Source: Haloglomus litoreum
Lineage (GTDB): Archaea; Halobacteriota; Halobacteria; Halobacteriales; Haloarculaceae
Length of the DNA: 64,000 nucleotides
NCBI RefSeq assembly: GCF_029338515.1
Contig: NZ_CP119988.1
Coordinates: forward strand, 4,464,001-4,528,000
Reading direction: 5' to 3'
Position 1 is the stretch's first letter, and the number at the start of each line of letters is the position of its first letter. Below are positions 48,015 through 56,876 of the stretch, piece by piece. A program made the translations under genes and the position numbers. The notes beneath the pieces are model-generated. The model did not search any database. It was not told where the DNA came from and was given only the letters and a program-made list of their open reading frames with translations.

Positions 48015-49168
48015 CACCCCTGGGCCGGCTCGTAGCCGGCGTACTTCATCAGGTCGCGGAAGATGGTCGTGTTCATCGCCTCCTTGTAGACGACGCCGCC
48101 CAGCATCCCGCCCGGGTAGCTGGCACCGTTCCGGACGTGGTCGACCTTGTGGCAGTGCATCAGGTAGATGCCGGGGTCGGCGTCCGCCTCGAACTCGATG
48201 GTGTAGCGGTCGGCGGGCGCGACGTCCTGGACGTCGCGCTCGTAGCGTGCGGCCTCGGGGATGACGCCGCCGTCCTTCTCGACCACCTCGAAGCGGTGGT
48301 TGTGGATGTGCAGCGGGTGGCCCCGGAACCCGGCGTTCACCCAGTGGACCCGGACGGTGTCGCCCTGCTCGACGATCATCGGCGAGCCGTCCTCCGGGTG
48401 GAGGGTCCGGGGCGCGCACTTCCCGTTGACCGTGAACACGTCCGGCCGCCGGTTCGTGATGTCGAAGCTCGCGTCGCCGCCCGCGTACTGGCGCGAGAGC
48501 CGGCTGTCCCACTCCTTGACCGTCATGAAGTACTCCTTGTCCGCGGGTTCGTACCCCTCCGGGTCGACGCGGAGGATGCCGTACATCCCCATCTCCATGT
48601 GCCACGGCGTCTGGTAGTGACAGTGGTAGAGGTGGGTCCCCGGCGTGTTCGCGGGGATCTCGTAGGTGTGTGACTCGCCCGGGTCGACGGTGATGCCCGT
48701 CGTCGTCGGGACGCCGTCGTCCTTCCAGGCCTTCCGGACGCCGTGGACGTGGAGGGTGTGGGGCATCGACATCGTGTTCTCCAGCGTGATCTCCACGGTC
48801 GCCCCCTCCGTCACCCGGAGGACCGGCCCGGGGACGCTGGCGGGGCCGTCGTCGGCCTGCCACGCCCACACCTGGGGCAGCCGGACGGGCCCACCCATGT
48901 TCTGTCCAGGGTGAGCGTCGTGGGCCGCCTTCACCGTCTTCAGCGTGACCTCGTGGCCGCGCTCGTCGAGGTCGACCACCTCCGGCGGCTGCGTCGTCGG
49001 CAGGTCCGCTCCGAGCATGGCCTGCCCGCTCCCGGCGTCGACCTGTTCGACGTCGGGTTCGCTCGTCGCCGTGCAACCCGCAGCGGCCGCCACGCCGACC
49101 GTCCCCGTCGCAGCGAGGAACTCTCGTCGTCCGATACCGTCACCCGGCGCACCGATGCTCGGTGTCAT
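48014..49168 (-). CDS. Two-domain multicopper oxidase
   Basis: 384 residues. The N-terminus has a Tat motif and lipobox (GRREFLAATGTVGVAAAAGC), so it is an exported lipoprotein. Domain 1 ligands: HTLHVHG (about 145) and HLYHCHYQTPWHMEMGM (Cys, two His, Met; about 195). Domain 2 ligands: HPLHIHNH (about 290) and YLMHCHKVDHVRNG (about 345), without the axial Met. Both domains therefore hold type 1-like and trinuclear ligands, a type A two-domain oxidase. The distinguishing motifs of nitrite reductase NirK are not seen, so laccase-like or metal-oxidising activity is more likely. Transcribed with the halocyanin gene. Confidence 0.88.
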   Translation of the reverse strand: MTPSIGAPGDGIGRREFLAATGTVGVAAAAGCTATSEPDVEQVDAGSGQAMLGADLPTTQPPEVVDLDERGHEVTLKTVKAAHDAHPGQNMGGPVRLPQVWAWQADDGPASVPGPVLRVTEGATVEITLENTMSMPHTLHVHGVRKAWKDDGVPTTTGITVDPGESHTYEIPANTPGTHLYHCHYQTPWHMEMGMYGILRVDPEGYEPADKEYFMTVKEWDSRLSRQYAGGDASFDITNRRPDVFTVNGKCAPRTLHPEDGSPMIVEQGDTVRVHWVNAGFRGHPLHIHNHRFEVVEKDGGVIPEAARYERDVQDVAPADRYTIEFEADADPGIYLMHCHKVDHVRNGASYPGGMLGGVVYKEAMNTTIFRDLMKYAGYEPAQG

Positions 49169-49211
49169 CACAGTCGGCCTGTGGCCGGGATGGTAATAGC
49201 GGCCGTAGCCG

Positions 49212-49285
49212 GTTCCCAGGCCCTGAGGACGGGTTTCGACGCTTCTCAGGCCGTGGGAACGCCGTTGAACATGTTCGGCCGAACA
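49212..49285. promoter_or_regulatory. Palindromes upstream of copper operon
   Basis: A perfect 14-base palindrome TGTTCGGCCGAACA lies at 49272-49285. A larger imperfect inverted repeat, GTTCCCAGGCCCTGAG at 49212 and CTCAGGCCGTGGGAAC at 49245-49260, is closer to the oxidase start at 49168. These are candidate operator sites for a copper- or redox-responsive regulator; they could also act on the divergent transporter gene at 49344. No regulator gene is adjacent. Confidence 0.45.
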
Positions 49286-49343
49286 CTCGTATCCCGGGCC
49301 GGCGACTCGAAACGTTGACCCGCCCCCCGCCCGGAGTCGCGCC

Positions 49344-50312
49344 GTGCGCTACCGGAACGCGACGCTGTTCCTCGCCCTCGCCGCGGCCTGGGGCGCGGCG
49401 TTCATGGCCATCAAGGCCGGGCTCGCCCCCGCCCTGTTCGGCCCCGCGCCCGTCCTGTTCGCCGCCGTCCGCTACGACATCGCGGGCGTCATCATGCTCG
49501 GCTACGCAGCCTACGCGACCGACCACCCCCGTCCCGTCGGCGCCCGCGAGTGGGCCGCCGTCGCCGTCGGCGCCGTCTTCCTCATCGCCGGCTACCACGC
49601 CCTCCTGTTCGTCGGCGAGACCGACCCCGCCGTGACGAGCGCCGGCGCCGCCGTCATCGTCTCGCTGTCGCCCGTCATGACGACGTTCTTCGCCCGCGCG
49701 TTCCTCCCCGAGGAGCGCCTGACGGCGGTCGGTGTCGTCGGGCTCCTGCTCGGCCTCGTCGGCGTCGTCCTCCTCGCGCGGCCCGACCCCGCGAACCTGC
49801 TCGCGGGTGGGGTCGTCGCCAAGGGACTCGTCTTCGGCGCGGTGCTGTGCTTCGCCTTCGGCTCGGTCATCACCCGCTGGCTCGACGCGGGCCTCCCCAT
49901 CGAGACGATGGAGGCGTACGCGATGGTCGGTGGGGCGCTGCTGATGCACGTCGCCAGCCTCGCGGTCGGCGAGTCACCCGCCGTCGCGGTGCGGGCGCTG
50001 ACCGGCCCGGAGGCGCTGGCCGGCCTCGCGGCGATGGGCTACCTCTCGCTGGTCGCCTCCGCCGCGGGCTTCCTCGTCTACTTCGACCTGCTCGACCGGC
50101 TCGGCCCCGTCGAGATCAACCTCGTCTCCTACGTCGCGCCCGTGTTCGCCGCCATCGCCGGGTTCGCCGTCCTCGACGAGGTGGTCGACCTCCTCACGGC
50201 GGTCGGGTTCTGCATCATCCTCGTCGGGTTCGTGCTGCTGAAGCGCCGGGAGCTGCGGCGCGAGCTGCCCGTGCTGCGGCGGGCGCTCGCCGGCGCGCGC
50301 GACGGGGAGTGA
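49344..50312 (+). CDS. EamA/DMT-family transporter
   Basis: 322 residues with about ten membrane helices in two halves (AWGAAFMAIKAGLAPALF and later FGSVITRWLDAGLPIETMEAY), the EamA duplication. The LSPVMTTFFARAFLPEERL segment lies at the end of the first half. Family members export amino acids, nucleosides or other metabolites. The start is a GTG at 49344. No substrate can be assigned from context. Confidence 0.88.
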   Translation: MRYRNATLFLALAAAWGAAFMAIKAGLAPALFGPAPVLFAAVRYDIAGVIMLGYAAYATDHPRPVGAREWAAVAVGAVFLIAGYHALLFVGETDPAVTSAGAAVIVSLSPVMTTFFARAFLPEERLTAVGVVGLLLGLVGVVLLARPDPANLLAGGVVAKGLVFGAVLCFAFGSVITRWLDAGLPIETMEAYAMVGGALLMHVASLAVGESPAVAVRALTGPEALAGLAAMGYLSLVASAAGFLVYFDLLDRLGPVEINLVSYVAPVFAAIAGFAVLDEVVDLLTAVGFCIILVGFVLLKRRELRRELPVLRRALAGARDGE

Positions 50313-50360
50313 CCCGCCCGCGACAGCACACTGATACGCCCGGCCCGCCACCTGCCGGAC

Positions 50361-51410
50361 GTGTCGAACGAGCGCGACGCGCTGCTCGCGACCGTCCGGA
50401 GGAGTCCGCGGGCCCGCCGGCTCCTCCTCGCGGCGCTGGTCCTCGTGCTCCTCGCGGGCTTCCTGTTCGCGGCCGGGCCGCGGCGCGTCCTCGCGGACCT
50501 CGCGGACGCCGAGCCACGGTGGCTCGCCGCGGGTGCCGGGGCGACCCTGCTCGCGCTCGCGCTGTGGAGCGAGGCCCAGCGGACACTCTTCCGGGCTGCC
50601 GGCGCCCCCGTCCCGCGGGGACGGTTCCTCCTCGCCTACCTCTCGGGCAACTTCGCGAAACTGACCCTCCCGGGCGGCCGGCTCGGCGGGCCCGCGGTGA
50701 TGGCGTACGCGCTCGGCCGCGAGACGGACCTCCCGTACGAGCGCGACCTCGCGGCGGCGACGGCGGGCAAGCTCGTCGGCTTCCCGGCCGCCGTCGTCGC
50801 GGCGACCGCCGCCCTCCTCACGGTGGCGACACCCGGTATCGCCGCCGAGGCACGGCTGCTCCTCCCGGCGCTCACGCTGGCGGTCGCGGCGGTGCTGGGC
50901 GTGGGTGCCGTCGTCGCGGTCCGGCCGCACCCGGCGAGGCGCCTCGTCCACGCGCTCGCGGGGGCCGGGCGTGCCACCGTCGGCCGCCTCTCGGACCGCC
51001 TCACCACCGCGCTCGCACCCGACCGCGTGGACCGCGCGCTCGCGGGCCTGGGCGGGACCTTCCGTGAGATGGGCCGGGACCGCCCGGCGCTGGCGCTCGC
51101 GTTCGCGCTGACCACGGCGGGCTGGGGGGCCGCGGCACTCGCGCTCTCGGCGGTGCTCGTGGCGCTCGACCACGCCGCCGTCCCGGCGCTGGCGCTGCTC
51201 GCGGTGCCGCTGTCGAGTCTCGGCAACGCCGTCCCGCTCCCGGGCGGCGCCGGCGGCGTCGACCTCGCGCTCGGGACGGTGCTGGTCGCCGCGCTGGGGC
51301 TGGACGTGGCCGCGGCCGGTGCCGTGGTGCTGGCCTACCGGCTCGTCTCGGACGGGGCCGTCGTCGCGCTCGGCGGCCTGGTGACGCTCGGGCGGGCGCT
51401 GACGCGCTGA
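50361..51410 (+). CDS. UPF0104/LPG-synthase-like membrane protein
   Basis: 349 residues from a GTG start, with about eight membrane segments. The motifs YLSGNFAKLTLPGGRLGGPAVMAYAL (about 90-115) and LSSLGNAVPLPGGAGGVDLALG (about 280-302) are the two conserved blocks of the flippase/lysylphosphatidylglycerol synthase membrane domain. Probably a lipid-modifying or lipid-translocating protein. It follows the EamA gene by 48 bases, so the two may be co-transcribed. Confidence 0.85.
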   Translation: MSNERDALLATVRRSPRARRLLLAALVLVLLAGFLFAAGPRRVLADLADAEPRWLAAGAGATLLALALWSEAQRTLFRAAGAPVPRGRFLLAYLSGNFAKLTLPGGRLGGPAVMAYALGRETDLPYERDLAAATAGKLVGFPAAVVAATAALLTVATPGIAAEARLLLPALTLAVAAVLGVGAVVAVRPHPARRLVHALAGAGRATVGRLSDRLTTALAPDRVDRALAGLGGTFREMGRDRPALALAFALTTAGWGAAALALSAVLVALDHAAVPALALLAVPLSSLGNAVPLPGGAGGVDLALGTVLVAALGLDVAAAGAVVLAYRLVSDGAVVALGGLVTLGRALTR

Positions 51411-51428
51411 GCGCGGCGGCCCGCCGGC

Positions 51429-52049
51429 TCAGAGGCCGAGGAAGCTGAACACGCCCAGCGCGATGCCCGCCAGGACGAGTTCGAACGAGAGGGTGCCCAG
51501 CGCCGACAACGCCACGAAGTGGTGGTCCTCCATCTCCGCGAAGCCGGCCGGGACCGTCAGCATCCCCCGCGTGAACAGCAGGGAGTTCGAGACGGGGACG
51601 ACGTAGGGGCCCCAGCGGTCGAACCAGCCGTCGAAGCGGTCGAGGCGCTCCTCGCTCACCCGGAACCACGGCCGGTCGAGCAGGCGCTCGCGGCCGCCCC
51701 GTTTGGCCAGCAGGAACAGGAGGTACTGCCCGACGGTCGCGCCGACCACCGCGATGCCGACGATGACGGCGATGTCCCGCGCCGACTGGCCGATGACGAG
51801 CAGCGCGACCGGGACGAGGCTCTCGCTGGGGGCGAAGTACAGCAGCATGGCGCCCTCCAGCACGAACAGCGCGAACATCGCGGGCATCCAGTAGCGCTCG
51901 TTCGCCAGCAGCTGCCGGGCGAACTCGGCGTCCCGCGAGAGGAACAGGTAGATGCCCGCGAGCGCGATGGTCCCGAAGAGGACGAACACGCCGTAGTCGA
52001 GCACCCACCGCCGGGCGGCGACCGACCGGCCGGCGTCGTCCGTGGCCAT
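51429..52049 (-). CDS. DedA-family (VTT) membrane protein
   Basis: 206 residues with about five hydrophobic segments. APSESLVPVALLVIG (about 72-87) and VVPVSNSLLFTRGMLTVPAGFAEM (about 150-175) are the DedA-type conserved blocks, and GATVGQYLLFLLAKRGG follows the family pattern. Lipid homeostasis or transport is the family role. It is distinct from the VTT protein at 32016. It converges with the UPF0104 gene, with 18 bases between stops. Confidence 0.85.
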   Translation of the reverse strand: MATDDAGRSVAARRWVLDYGVFVLFGTIALAGIYLFLSRDAEFARQLLANERYWMPAMFALFVLEGAMLLYFAPSESLVPVALLVIGQSARDIAVIVGIAVVGATVGQYLLFLLAKRGGRERLLDRPWFRVSEERLDRFDGWFDRWGPYVVPVSNSLLFTRGMLTVPAGFAEMEDHHFVALSALGTLSFELVLAGIALGVFSFLGL

Positions 52050-52184
52050 CGTGTGGTCGATACGGGGCCGTCCGGCGAGTAAAGGTCTTCCGTCCCAGGG
52101 TCGCCCCAGGCCGTGCGATGCTCGGCTCCCGACGGGAGCCCGTAGCCACCACCGTCAGGACCCCGCGCCCCCTACGTGGGGCCG

Positions 52185-52667
52185 ATGCCCGACGACCTCT
52201 CCGGCCCGTTCCTGCTGGACGTCATGCTGGGCAGCCTCGCCACGTACCTGCGGATGTGCGGCTACGACGCGGCGTACGCGCTGGACGGGCACCGGGGGAC
52301 GGAGGCCGACGACGAACTGCTCGCGGCGGCCCGGCGGGAGGACCGCACGCTCCTCACCCGCGACGTCCAGCTGGCCGCACGGGCGGGCGACCGCGGGGTC
52401 CTGCTCGAATCGCGCGACGTGACCGACCAGCTCCGGGAGCTGCACGCGGCCGGACTGGGCCTCTCGCTCGACGACCGACCGGCGCGCTGTGGGTCCTGCA
52501 ACGGCCCCGTCGCGCGGGTGGCCGACGGCGAGCGCGCCGCGCACGCCCCCGACGACCGGGCGGCCTGGGCCTGCGAGCGCTGTGGCCAGCAGTTCTGGCG
52601 GGGGAGCCACTGGGACCGGGTGGCCGGGACGCTCGCCGAGATCCGTGCCGAGAACGAGCCGAACTGA
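52185..52667 (+). CDS. Mut7-C RNase/PIN-like protein with zinc ribbon
   Basis: 160 residues. N-terminal PIN-like fold with conserved acids LLDVMLGSLATYLRMCGYD (about 10-28), EADDELLAAARREDRTLLTRD (about 44-64); C-terminal zinc ribbon with CGSC (about 106) and CERCGQQFWRGSHWDRV (about 133). This matches the Mut7-C domain found as a standalone archaeal protein, thought to be a ribonuclease in RNA decay or defence. The ATG at 52185 is used; a GTG three codons earlier is possible. Confidence 0.85.
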   Translation: MPDDLSGPFLLDVMLGSLATYLRMCGYDAAYALDGHRGTEADDELLAAARREDRTLLTRDVQLAARAGDRGVLLESRDVTDQLRELHAAGLGLSLDDRPARCGSCNGPVARVADGERAAHAPDDRAAWACERCGQQFWRGSHWDRVAGTLAEIRAENEPN

Positions 52668-52730
52668 CCGATAGCTACCGAAAGTGAGACATTATCGAAT
52701 AATCCGGATTTCTTCCGAAGAATCGGGGCG

Positions 52731-53711
52731 TTACCGGTTGTTCGGCGTCCACTCCTCGCAGGCGTCCATGTCGTCCATGACCTCGCTGTGGAGGCCACAG
52801 TAGGGCTGCATGCCCTGGTCCGTGCGGACGTAGCGGAAGTGCGAGCAGTTGCCGCAGTAGAGGTCCTGGTTGGGGTGTGGGTCGGCATCGACGCCGCCGG
52901 AGAACACCTCGGCGTCGTCGGTGGTCGTCCCGCCGTCGGACACGCCCGACGCGGCGCGCGCTCCGCGCTCACCACCGTTGGTGGTGGCGCCGGCGTGGCG
53001 CTGGTTGCGGCCCGAGCTCGAGCGGGCCCGCTCCGTGAGCGAGTCCGTCTCGGGCTCGTTCGAGGCGGACATGACCTCGGCGCCACCCTCCGCCGTCGCG
53101 GTCGCGGTCGTCCCCGACGACGAGCCGGCGGTCTGGGTCTGGACGTTGCCGTCCGGGGTGCCGCCCATCAGGCCGATGCCGCCGAGCTTGCTCGCGAGGC
53201 CCTGGTTCGAGACCTCGACGACGCGGGTCTCGCCCCCCTCCGTGATGCGGAGTTCGACCGTCCCGCCGGGGTCGTTGCGGGTCTTGAAGCTCGCGACCGC
53301 GCTGAACAGGGCCCAGAGGGTGGTCATCATGCCGACGAAGTAGACCGCGACCACAGGGAACGCGTTGTCGAACCAGGCCTGCGGGTAGACCCGGGTGAAC
53401 AGTACCACACCGAACAGCGCGATGGCGCTGCCGAGAACGGCGGCCGCGTTGACGCGGCGGGTCGTCTGCGGGAGGACGACCACGACGCCGAGGAACGTGA
53501 CCGGGAGGCCGACGCCGGCGGCGACGCCCGCGACCTCGCGGGCGCCGAAGGTGTCGAGTCCGAGCCACGCGGCGACACCGGTCGAGGTGCCGATGACGAT
53601 GCCGCCGACCGTCAGGACCGCCCCGACGAGGAACAGGCCCACGCCGAGGTAGAGCCGCCGCAGGTCGGGCCCCCCGGCCCCGCCCTCGTACACGTCCGTG
53701 AGGCTAGCCAT
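52731..53711 (-). CDS. Membrane protein with C-terminal cysteine cluster
   Basis: 326 residues. Four hydrophobic segments lie in residues 15-145 (for example LYLGVGLFLVGAVLTVGG). Then come a beta-rich region (GTVELRITEGGETRVVEVSNQGL), a long polar and probably disordered linker (about 195-275), and a C-terminal domain with CGNCSHFRYV and PYCGLHSEVMDDMDACEEW (four Cys, two His) that probably binds zinc or an Fe-S cluster. I recognise it only as a haloarchaeal conserved protein. The start at 53709-53711 avoids an odd N-terminal extension. Confidence 0.78.
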   Translation of the reverse strand: MASLTDVYEGGAGGPDLRRLYLGVGLFLVGAVLTVGGIVIGTSTGVAAWLGLDTFGAREVAGVAAGVGLPVTFLGVVVVLPQTTRRVNAAAVLGSAIALFGVVLFTRVYPQAWFDNAFPVVAVYFVGMMTTLWALFSAVASFKTRNDPGGTVELRITEGGETRVVEVSNQGLASKLGGIGLMGGTPDGNVQTQTAGSSSGTTATATAEGGAEVMSASNEPETDSLTERARSSSGRNQRHAGATTNGGERGARAASGVSDGGTTTDDAEVFSGGVDADPHPNQDLYCGNCSHFRYVRTDQGMQPYCGLHSEVMDDMDACEEWTPNNR

Positions 53712-53831
53712 ACGGTGCCCTGCGGACTCCACCCACAAAACTCCGCGTCAGACGCTCGAATGACACGTTTCGGGCGGTTAAGGCGGATATCGGGCACGAA
53801 GGGGCCCGGATGTGGGGCGGCCGTGTCCGAC

Positions 53832-53870
53832 GTGTGGAGCCAGCACCCAGGCCCCACGGCCGCTCCACAC
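53832..53870. terminator. Inverted repeat between membrane protein and permease genes
   Basis: GTGTGGAGC at 53832-53840 and GCTCCACAC at 53862-53870 form a 9-base stem with a 21-base loop. It lies downstream of the APC permease stop (53934), so it could end that transcript. No T run follows, so a regulatory role is equally possible. Confidence 0.3.
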
Positions 53871-53933
53871 TCGGAGCGGCACGGGGAGCCGGTGCGTTCC
53901 GGACCGGGTGGCCGCTCCCCGCCGGCTATCGCG

Positions 53934-56090
53934 TCAGAACGACAGCCGTTCGAGCAGGCGCCCCAGGCGACCCGTCCGGTTCCCCTCGTGGAGGTGGACG
54001 GTGAGCACCGGCTCGTCCCGGTCGAGCGCGACCCCGTCGGCGGCGTTCACCAGGGTGAGGTCCGGCGTGGCGATACGCCCACCATCGGACCGGACGACCG
54101 CCGTCCGACCGGGGCTCTCGACGACGTCGCGAACGTCGCCGTGGTAGGCCTCGATGGCGGCGGTCCGGTGGTCGGTCGTGTACCGACCGGCACGGTACTC
54201 CAGGTGCATCCGTGCGTCGTTGACGCTGGCGAGGGCGTCCCCCAGCGCCAGCTTGACCGGGTTGTACGGCCCCTTGCCGGTGACGACGCAGATGTCGCGG
54301 ATGTCGTCCACGGCCCCGGCGGAGAGCGTCCCCACGTCGCAGGGGGCGTGCGCTCGGATCCACCGCACGCCACCGCGGAGCGGACTCCCGGTGAAGCCCG
54401 GGTCGTCCTCCGGAAGCAGGAGGAGGTCGGCGTCGTGCGACGTGGCCACGTTGACGACCGCGTGGGCGACGTCGTGGCTGACCACCTCCCCGTAGCTCAC
54501 CGGCACGTCGGTCTCGGCGGCCAACGCCTCCGTGAAGCGCTCGAACTCCCGGTCGCCCCGGGTCTGGACCGTCGCGGCGTAGTCGAGCGGTACCTGCTCG
54601 GCCTCGACGTCGAACCGAACGACCGAGACGCCGCCGTCCTGGGCCACTGCGGCGTCGGCGCCGAGCCGAACCAGCGCCCGTTCACGCTCCGGGCTCGTGT
54701 GCTCGCTGACGCCGACGAGCACCTCGTAGCCGGGCTGGGAGAGCGCGGCACGGGTCTCGGCGATGCGGTCCTCGCCCACCCGACGGCGGACCTCCTCGAT
54801 GGCCGCGCCCTCGTGGTCGGTGCGCTTGCGACCGTAGCCGAGGTACCACGCGAGCCCGGCGACGGTGATGACGACCGCCCCGAGCAGCGGGACCAGCCCC
54901 ATCTGTGTCAGCAGCGCCAGACCCGCCACGATGCCGAACACCTGGACCCACGGGTAGAGCGGGGCGCGGAAGCTCGGCTCGTACGCGGCGTGGCCCTCGC
55001 GGAACGCGACGACCGCGGCGTTGATGAGCACGAACACGAGGATCTGGAACGCGCTCGCGAGTTTCGCGATCTCCATGATCGGGACGAACGCGATGAGCAC
55101 GAGCAGCACGGCCCCGGTCAGCGTGATGGAGGTCGCGGGCGTCCCGAGCCCGTCGTGAACGGCCCCGAGCTTCTCGGGCACGAGCCGGTCCCTGGCCATC
55201 GCGAAGGGGTAGCGCGAGGACGAGAGGATGCCGGCGTTGGCCGTCGAGACCAGCGCGAGGACGGCTGCGACGACGACCACGACGACGCCGGCGGGCCCGA
55301 GCGTGACCGCCGCGACGTCGGCCATCGGCGTGAGGGTATCACCGATGGTCGAGAGGTCGGCGACGCCGACCATCACGGCGACGATGAGCACGTACAGCAG
55401 CGTGGTGAACGCGAGCGACCCGAGGATGCCGAGCGGGATGTTCCGGTCGGGGTTCTCGATCTCCTCGGCGACGCTGGCGACCTTCGTGACGCCCGCGTAC
55501 GAGACGAACACCAGGCCGGTCGCGGCCAGGAGCCCGCCCGGCCCCTCCCGGAAGAACCCGGAGAAGTTGCTCGTCGCCGTACTGGGTGCGCCGCCGATGA
55601 CGAACCAGACCATCGCCCCCAGCATGACGGCGACGATGCCGACCTGGAGCCGCCCGGTGAGTTTGGCGCCGACCAGGTTGACGAGGACCAGCGCGGCAGC
55701 CAGGCCGAGCGTCAGCGGCAGGATCCACGCGTCCGGGACGGTGACGAGCAGGAGGAGGTACGGGACCCCGCCGACCAGCGCGAGCGCACCCTTGAACGAC
55801 AGCGAGAACCACGTCCCGAGTCCGGCGACGGTCCCGAGCAGTGGGCCCATGCCGCGCTCGATGTAGACGTACGACCCGCCGGATTCGGGCATGGCCGTCG
55901 CCATCTCCGCCTTCGAGAGCGCCGCGGGGAGGACGAGGATGCCGGCGACGAGGTAGGCCAGCACCACGGCCGGCCCGGCGATACCGACGGCCAGCGCGGG
56001 CAGGATGAAGATGCCGCTCCCGACCATGGCGCCGATGCTGATGGCGACGACGCTCGCCAGTCCGAGGTCGCGCTCGAGCTCCTTCCCCAT
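53934..56090 (-). CDS. APC-family amino acid permease fused to UspA domains
   Basis: 718 residues. About twelve membrane helices (residues 10-430) with the APC signature IGAMVGSGIFILPALAVGIAGP and the GGSYVYIERGMGP block. The cytoplasmic C-terminus (about 450-718) contains two universal stress protein-like units (SQPGYEVLVGVSEH; HAVVNVATSHDADLLLLPEDD). USP domains fused to permeases may bind ATP and regulate uptake. The start ATG overlaps the stop of the upstream NAD-binding gene (TAATG). Probably an amino acid or organic acid importer controlled by nucleotide state. Confidence 0.9.
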   Translation of the reverse strand: MGKELERDLGLASVVAISIGAMVGSGIFILPALAVGIAGPAVVLAYLVAGILVLPAALSKAEMATAMPESGGSYVYIERGMGPLLGTVAGLGTWFSLSFKGALALVGGVPYLLLLVTVPDAWILPLTLGLAAALVLVNLVGAKLTGRLQVGIVAVMLGAMVWFVIGGAPSTATSNFSGFFREGPGGLLAATGLVFVSYAGVTKVASVAEEIENPDRNIPLGILGSLAFTTLLYVLIVAVMVGVADLSTIGDTLTPMADVAAVTLGPAGVVVVVVAAVLALVSTANAGILSSSRYPFAMARDRLVPEKLGAVHDGLGTPATSITLTGAVLLVLIAFVPIMEIAKLASAFQILVFVLINAAVVAFREGHAAYEPSFRAPLYPWVQVFGIVAGLALLTQMGLVPLLGAVVITVAGLAWYLGYGRKRTDHEGAAIEEVRRRVGEDRIAETRAALSQPGYEVLVGVSEHTSPERERALVRLGADAAVAQDGGVSVVRFDVEAEQVPLDYAATVQTRGDREFERFTEALAAETDVPVSYGEVVSHDVAHAVVNVATSHDADLLLLPEDDPGFTGSPLRGGVRWIRAHAPCDVGTLSAGAVDDIRDICVVTGKGPYNPVKLALGDALASVNDARMHLEYRAGRYTTDHRTAAIEAYHGDVRDVVESPGRTAVVRSDGGRIATPDLTLVNAADGVALDRDEPVLTVHLHEGNRTGRLGRLLERLSF

Positions 56091-56527
56091 TATCCACCGA
56101 CCCTCTTTCGCTCGTCGGACTCGGTCGAGGGGGCCGCTGGCGTCGGGTCCGCGGGGGCGAAGGTGTCGGCCGTTGCCCGTGTGAGGGCTCCGGAGACACA
56201 GATCGGCTCGATGTCGGCGGCTTCGAACGCCTCGCGCCGATCCGGGTCGTTCACGAGCGCGACGACCCTGTCGGCACCGAACAGCCGGGGGGCCTTCGCG
56301 CCGAGCATCAGGTTCCGCGCGTCGGACGATGTCGCGACGACGACCGTCGCCGCCGTCCGGCCGACCGCGGATGCTGCCGTCTCGACCGCCACGTCGCTGG
56401 CAGCCACGCGGTCGCTGGCAGCCGCCGTGTCGTCGAGGAGCGTTACGTCCTGACCGCGTGCGGTCAGTTCGGTCGCGATCTCGAGGCCAATCGGGCCGCC
56501 CCCGAGGACGAGTACTTCCTGGGTCAT
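56090..56527 (-). CDS. TrkA-N/RCK-like NAD-binding protein
   Basis: 145 residues. A Rossmann nucleotide-binding motif LVLGGGPIGLEIATELTARGQDV (GxGxxG-like) opens the protein, followed by ATVVVATSSDARNLMLGAKA and VVALVNDPDRREAFEAADIE strands as in TrkA-N/RCK domains. Only the nucleotide-binding half is present; the C-terminal RCK_C subdomain is missing and replaced by a proline-rich tail. It probably gates the overlapping permease in response to NAD(H) or other nucleotides. ATG at 56525-56527. Confidence 0.85.
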   Translation of the reverse strand: MTQEVLVLGGGPIGLEIATELTARGQDVTLLDDTAAASDRVAASDVAVETAASAVGRTAATVVVATSSDARNLMLGAKAPRLFGADRVVALVNDPDRREAFEAADIEPICVSGALTRATADTFAPADPTPAAPSTESDERKRVGG

Positions 56528-56876
56528 GTGCATGGCCCCGAGCCACCCATCCGGGGGCGACGACCGGTGGCTACCGGCCCTTAATTGTCCAAACGTCATA
56601 AAGATATCGAAATAAAATTATTTCTGCAACTTCTTGCCGCCATTTTACTATTCGATACGATTAATCGGTTCAGAATCCCGGATTGGTTCCGTTCTCGGGG
56701 AGGGAGACGGCCGCGAGCCGACAGCGTGCAGCCACGCCCCTCGTCGATGCCGAACCTGCCGTCCGGGTCGGCCACGGGAGCGTGATGGCGGACGGATCAG
56801 CCGCATCGGCGAGGCATCACGCGCCGGTCGCACGCACGAACGACACCCTTTCCCCCCGGACCCGCCTCGCTCGCGT
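56528..56876. other. Divergent promoter region, AT-rich
   Basis: About 350 bases between the RCK-like gene and the DUF255 gene with no supported protein. It is AT-rich at about 56582-56670 (CATAAAGATATCGAAATAAA and similar) and contains CGATTAATCG. It should carry the promoters of both divergent genes. A short open frame there has no recognisable product. Confidence 0.4.

Noticed and set aside
48014-49168. Copper nitrite reductase (NirK)
   Set aside because: Both domains carry HCH motifs with extra His ligands and the NirK-specific catalytic segments are not found; two-domain multicopper oxidase fits better.
52788-56453. Long open frame opposite the membrane protein and APC permease genes
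   Set aside because: Low-complexity charged translation and complete overlap with genes that have clear motifs on the other strand.
56585-56785. 66-residue open frame in the divergent promoter region
   Set aside because: Begins at a non-ATG codon, lies in promoter-like AT-rich DNA and then enters GC-rich low-complexity sequence; no recognisable product.
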